From positions 124,001-188,000 of the forward strand of contig NZ_PCOV01000005.1 of NCBI RefSeq assembly GCF_002979435.1: DNA of 64,000 bases. The letters run 5' to 3'. The first letter of the stretch is position 1. Each line of letters opens with the position of its first letter. The DNA is from Microbacterium sp. MYb66. Its GTDB lineage: Bacteria > Actinomycetota > Actinomycetes > Actinomycetales > Microbacteriaceae. The notes under the pieces are model-generated. The model saw only the letters and a program-made list of their open reading frames with translations. It was not told the DNA's origin and made no database searches. Shown here in pieces: positions 63,228-64,000 of this stretch. The position numbers and the translations under genes were made by a program.

Positions 63228-64000
63228 TAGAGAGCCGATCGCCACCGAGACGGTCGTGATCGCTCCATCCGCCCCCGCGCGGCGCACCTCGGCGAAGTGG
63301 GTGAGCATCGTCCTCCTCATCGTGGGCGCAGCTCTGATCCTCTCGTTCCCGACCATCGCCCCGAACCCGTACATCCTGTCGGCGGGCGTCGTGATCCTCA
63401 ACTACGCCGTGCTGTCGACGGGGTGGAACTTCATGGGCGGGTTCACGGGATACATCTCCCTCGGGCACGCCGCCTACTTCGGACTCGGCGCCTACGGCAC
63501 CGGGCTCCTGATCAAGTACCTCGACCTTCCGGGCTTCGCCGCCTGGATCCTCGCGGCCGTGCTCGTCTCGATCATCGCGATCCCGATCGGCATCGCCGCC
63601 CTCCGGGTGCGCGGCGCCTCGTTCGTGATCGTGTCGATCGCCTTCGTCCTGATCATGCTGCTGGTCTTCCAGAGCTGGCGCGAGGTCACCGGCGGCTCCG
63701 AGGGATTGAACGTCCCGCGGCCGTTCGACGTGCTGCGTCCCGAGCACCACCGCATCTTCTACTACCTGTTCGCAGGCCTCCTGGCCGCAGCTCTCCTGGT
63801 GTGGTGGATCATCGACCGGTCCAAGTTCGGGACGGCGCTCAAGTCGATCCGCGAGGACGAGGACAAGGCGCAGTCGCTCGGGGTCCCCACCACGCGGTAC
63901 AAGCTGATCGCCTACGTGCTGTCGGCGCTGTTCGTCTCCCTGGGCGGCGGACTCTACGCCCTGTGGTTCGGCGACCTAGATCCCATCTTCCAGTTCTCGA
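63211..64000 (+). CDS. LivM-type ABC permease (3' truncated by window)
   Basis: TTG start at 63211 with GGAGG five bases upstream, overlapping the LivH gene by 17 nt. 263 codons are visible: N-terminal linker, membrane helices, GFTGYISLGHAAYFG family motif, and GSEGLNVP. The usual ATPases LivG/LivF should follow outside the window. Confidence 0.83.
   Translation, partial: MPSVSSREPIATETVVIAPSAPARRTSAKWVSIVLLIVGAALILSFPTIAPNPYILSAGVVILNYAVLSTGWNFMGGFTGYISLGHAAYFGLGAYGTGLLIKYLDLPGFAAWILAAVLVSIIAIPIGIAALRVRGASFVIVSIAFVLIMLLVFQSWREVTGGSEGLNVPRPFDVLRPEHHRIFYYLFAGLLAAALLVWWIIDRSKFGTALKSIREDEDKAQSLGVPTTRYKLIAYVLSALFVSLGGGLYALWFGDLDPIFQFS

Overview
The window comes from a high-GC Gram-positive chromosome, most likely a Microbacterium-like member of the Microbacteriaceae (Actinomycetota). 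This rests on strong G/C bias at third codon positions, many GTG/TTG starts, ATGA/GTGA stop-start overlaps, several starts lying 6-7 nt after a TANNNT -10 element (leaderless transcripts), and the gene families present (CydDC, two YhgE/Pip proteins, a DUF2510-like fragment, DUF5107). The species assignment is inference.

Layout. 1-1985: end of cydDC (cytochrome bd assembly exporter). 1991-8358: sugar-acid operon uxuB, 5-dehydrogenase, MFS transporter, manD, with a divergent LacI regulator; it fits L-gulonate or fructuronate to mannonate to 2-keto-3-deoxygluconate. 8391-10344: a 2OG/Fe(II)-oxygenase-like protein and a MetE-fold protein. 10396-10486: tRNA-Ser(CGA), followed by a 7.2-kb island ending at 17679 in an exact 27-bp copy of the tRNA 3' end. 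The island carries hipBA behind three operators phased at exactly 27 bp and a 1377-residue protein joining a NACHT-like NTPase to a C-terminal PD-(D/E)xK-like nuclease. It has no recognisable integrase. A third, decayed tRNA-Ser 3' end lies at 20559-20604, after a vanZ/thioesterase/lysE/lrp segment.

20745-26576: a two-component system joined to an ABC-2 exporter, and next to it an FtsX-type ABC exporter; both operons share a palindrome at the same distance from the same -10 sequence. 26666-27276: an ankyrin-repeat protein with a possible 17-codon leader. 27389-30514: LysR regulator divergent from mesX-mesD (oxygen-linked, folate-independent methionine synthase). 30593-31657: a lipoprotein and two tiny genes. 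32097-43343: a carbohydrate locus with a secreted multi-CBM protein, ROK repressor, ABC importer, two Gfo/Idh dehydrogenases and a DUF5107-TPR protein.

43377-56438: ThrE exporter, an 84-aa protein plus BLUF photoreceptor, two Pip membrane proteins with a TetR regulator, a lipoprotein, a MarR-controlled LLM flavoenzyme/NADP oxidoreductase pair, a DHA2 exporter behind a G-tract CsoR-like palindrome, and a NIPSNAP protein. 56498-58996: formylglycine-generating enzyme with a CTAGR sulfatase. 59048-59894: Fic toxin with a 57-aa VbhA-like antitoxin. 59956-64000: LacI regulator divergent from a Liv-type ABC importer that runs off the window.

The strongest candidate for an undescribed system is the NACHT/nuclease protein in the tRNA-Ser island.
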